Below, in pieces: positions 6,626 to 7,589 of a stretch of 7,589 nt of DNA. The stretch spans positions 1 through 7,589 of the forward strand of contig DJVZ01000039.1 of assembly GCA_002441395.1 (NCBI GenBank), in the 5' to 3' direction. The position numbers and the translations under genes are program-made. Below the pieces are notes generated by a model, which was not told the DNA's origin, searched no databases, and saw only the letters and a program-made list of their open reading frames with translations. This DNA comes from Spirochaetaceae bacterium UBA6243. Lineage in GTDB: Bacteria; Spirochaetota; Spirochaetia; Treponematales; Rectinemataceae. Position 1 is the stretch's first letter, and each line of letters opens with the position of its first letter.

Positions 6626-7333
6626 TCAGTCTGGGAACCGTCTCCGTCTCGCTTCACGCATATGATCCATCATTGCCACCTCAGCGCCATGTTCATCCTT
6701 GGCAAGAATGGATTTGACAAGTCGGTCATGCTCTTCAAACGTGCGTTCGAAGCGGTTAGGATCACTTTCAGAAAAACCGACATTGAGTGCGATGATTTGT
6801 GGTGTTATATAACTTATGAGCGACAGGCACACAGGATTCTTGCTGGCCTTGGCGATGGCGATATGAAGAAGGTGGTCTTCATCGAGTGCACGCTGACCAA
6901 TGTCGGCTTTTGCCTTGAATTCCATATGCCATTTCAAAATTTCCTGAAGATCTTCTTGTGTAGCGAGCCTTGCAGCTTTTTTTGCTGCGTACCCTTCCAG
7001 AATTTCTCTTATCTCCAGCAGATCCATCGGCGCAAAAGATTCATCGAAACTGCCAATGCTTGCTATCAATCCAGAGATTGCCTTGCTCCCCAGTTCGGCT
7101 ACTATTGTGCCGCGCTGCGGAAGAGTTTCAATAAGGCCATAATGGTCGAGTCGCGAAAGCGCCTTGCGCACATATCCTCGGCTGACCTCAAGAATTTCAC
7201 AGAGTTGCCGTTCCGATGGGAGTCTGTCCCCCGCTTTGAGCTGTCCTGAAACGATCTGTTTCTGAATATAGCCAAGCACCTTGGATTCATCCTCGAACGA
7301 ATCGTCCGTTTGCTTTTCCTGAAGCCCTTTCAT
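6626..7333 (-). CDS. GntR-family transcriptional regulator, FadR subfamily (FCD domain)
   Basis: A 235-residue regulator. Residues 17-80 form the winged helix-turn-helix, with RLPSERQLCEILEVSRGYVRKALSRL typical of GntR proteins (the stretch starting at 38). The C-terminal all-helical FCD ligand domain (about 107-230) keeps its metal-binding set: D153, H157, H202 and H224. Such domains bind small carboxylates, sugars or sugar acids and release DNA on binding. I chose the ATG at 7333, ten bases after GGAGG; an ATG at 7342 sits one base from that site and is unlikely. As first gene of the operon, just behind a tandem TGGTTAACCA operator, it probably represses itself and all seven genes after it. 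The ligand is likely the imported compound or an early intermediate. Confidence 0.93.
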   Translation of the reverse strand: MKGLQEKQTDDSFEDESKVLGYIQKQIVSGQLKAGDRLPSERQLCEILEVSRGYVRKALSRLDHYGLIETLPQRGTIVAELGSKAISGLIASIGSFDESFAPMDLLEIREILEGYAAKKAARLATQEDLQEILKWHMEFKAKADIGQRALDEDHLLHIAIAKASKNPVCLSLISYITPQIIALNVGFSESDPNRFERTFEEHDRLVKSILAKDEHGAEVAMMDHMREARRRRFPD

Positions 7334-7343
7334 GGCAAACATG

Positions 7344-7348
7344 CCTCC
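7344..7348 (-). promoter_or_regulatory. Ribosome binding site that fixes the regulator start
   Basis: GGAGG on the minus strand. It is ten bases from the ATG at 7333 but only one from the ATG at 7342, so it favours the shorter protein. It directly follows the operator, so a bound repressor would sit between promoter and first codon. Confidence 0.7.
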
Positions 7349-7349
7349 A

Positions 7350-7379
7350 ATCTGGTTAACCAGAATTGGTTAACCAGAT
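7350..7379 (-). promoter_or_regulatory. Double palindromic operator, two TGGTTAACCA sites
   Basis: Two identical, perfect 10-bp palindromes TGGTTAACCA (7353-7362 and 7367-7376), 14 bp centre to centre. They are embedded in a larger inverted repeat with 13-bp arms around a four-base centre. FadR-subfamily regulators such as PdhR, LldR and FadR bind TGGT...ACCA-type sites. The element starts at the predicted transcription start and ends before the ribosome binding site, which is right for repression. That the adjacent regulator binds it is inferred. Confidence 0.85.
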
Positions 7380-7386
7380 AAAAAAG

Positions 7387-7415
7387 AGTATCACCCCTGA
7401 TTAGAGATTTGTCAA
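7387..7415 (-). promoter_or_regulatory. Sigma-70-type promoter of the sugar operon
   Basis: A perfect TTGACA -35 (7415-7410) is followed after 17 bases by GATACT (7392-7387) as the -10, with four of six bases matching. Transcription should start near 7380, at the edge of the operator. An alternative -10 is TACTCT with a 19-base spacer. No other convincing promoter is seen until after the terminator, so this one probably drives all eight genes. Confidence 0.75.
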
Positions 7416-7416
7416 G

Positions 7417-7438
7417 TTTTTTTATAAAGATTTTTATA
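7417..7438 (-). promoter_or_regulatory. A/T-rich UP-like tract upstream of the -35
   Basis: Two copies of TATAAAAA on the minus strand (7438-7431 and 7426-7419), 12 bp apart, lie directly upstream of the -35 box. Such phased A-tracts can raise promoter activity through the RNA polymerase alpha subunit or DNA bending; the effect here is inferred. Confidence 0.5.
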
Positions 7439-7502
7439 GGCAAAGATGCGAGTATATAATAAATAACTGAAATGGACTCAATAATCGGCAAATAATACCA
7501 AT

Positions 7503-7541
7503 GCGCCGCGGGTATCAGTATTGACTGTCTGCCTGCGGCGC
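7503..7541. repeat. GC-rich inverted repeat in the upstream non-coding region
   Basis: Perfect 7-bp arms gcgccgc (7503-7509) and gcggcgc (7535-7541) around a 25-base loop, in which CAGT (7516-7519) and ACTG (7524-7527) make a second, inner stem. It stands out against the AT-rich surroundings. No T-run follows on either strand. It may be a palindromic element, a protein site or part of an upstream gene's 3' end. Confidence 0.55.
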
Positions 7542-7551
7542 TCAATGTATC

Positions 7552-7580
7552 TATGCTTCGATGCTTATGGCATCTGCATA
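7552..7580. repeat. Stem-loop with two stacked stems near the right edge
   Basis: Outer stem tatgc (7552-7556) with gcata (7576-7580), inner stem gatgc (7560-7564) with gcatc (7570-7574), loop ttatg, and a small 3/1 internal loop. No T-run follows. Together with the hairpin at 7503-7541 it makes the right end of the window strongly structured, possibly the edge of an element outside view. Confidence 0.5.
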
Positions 7581-7589
7581 CCAAGCTTC

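Noticed and set aside
7444..7490. Possible second promoter, TTGAGT and TATACT on the minus strand
   Set aside because: The spacer is 19 bases and the -35 match is partial, while a much better promoter lies just downstream.
7330..7584. Minus-strand open frame of 84 codons upstream of the regulator
   Set aside because: It runs across the promoter, operator and ribosome binding site of the regulator, overlaps its start, and has no recognisable motif.
1..7589. CRISPR array, tRNA, rRNA, insertion sequence or prophage
   Set aside because: No regularly spaced repeats, cloverleaf-like sequence, transposase or integrase motifs were seen; almost all DNA is accounted for by the operon.
1..7589. Sulfoquinovose or apiose pathway as a firm assignment
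   Set aside because: The split transketolase fits both, but no kinase, sulfosugar enzyme or other marker gene is in view, so only a broad hypothesis is justified.

Overview
The window holds one compact, co-directional sugar-uptake and catabolism operon on the minus strand, read from right to left. It has eight complete genes and the first codons of a ninth gene at the left edge. The most informative parts are a FadR-type GntR regulator with its own promoter and a double palindromic operator, a CUT1-type ABC importer without an ATPase gene, and a transketolase split into two adjacent subunits. The host is a bacterium with strong AGGAGG-type ribosome binding sites and mixed base composition (about 40-63% GC by line). 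The solute-binding protein has a cleavable signal peptide ending in AVSA and no lipobox cysteine. That fits a diderm with a periplasm better than a Gram-positive. Together with the split transketolase and the missing ATPase, this makes a spirochaete (Spirochaetota) my best guess, held with low confidence.

Layout in transcription order: an upstream non-coding region (about 7343-7589) with two hairpins, an A/T-rich UP-like tract, a -35/-10 promoter and a 30-bp operator; the GntR/FCD regulator (7333-6626); the sugar-binding protein (6558-5320); a stretch with stem-loops; two permeases (5234-4350 and 4353-3487, overlapping by ATGA); transketolase N-terminal subunit (3481-2663); transketolase C-terminal subunit (2670-1738); a small cupin (1692-1222); a Gfo/Idh/MocA oxidoreductase (1225-101); an intrinsic terminator (about 97-75); then a separate -10 element, a ribosome binding site and the first codons of a further gene (14-1).

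Proposed working: the binding protein and the two permeases, probably energised by an ATPase encoded elsewhere, bring in a sugar or sugar acid. The oxidoreductase and the cupin (possibly an isomerase or epimerase) convert it. The split transketolase moves a two-carbon ketol unit so that products enter the pentose phosphate pathway and glycolysis. The regulator sits first, next to an operator of the TGGT/ACCA type its family binds, so the operon is probably autorepressed and induced by the substrate or an intermediate. The substrate cannot be read from the sequence. Transketolases dedicated to unusual sugars are known from apiose (apulose-4-phosphate) and sulfoquinovose catabolism, and this operon resembles them in outline but is not clearly either one.
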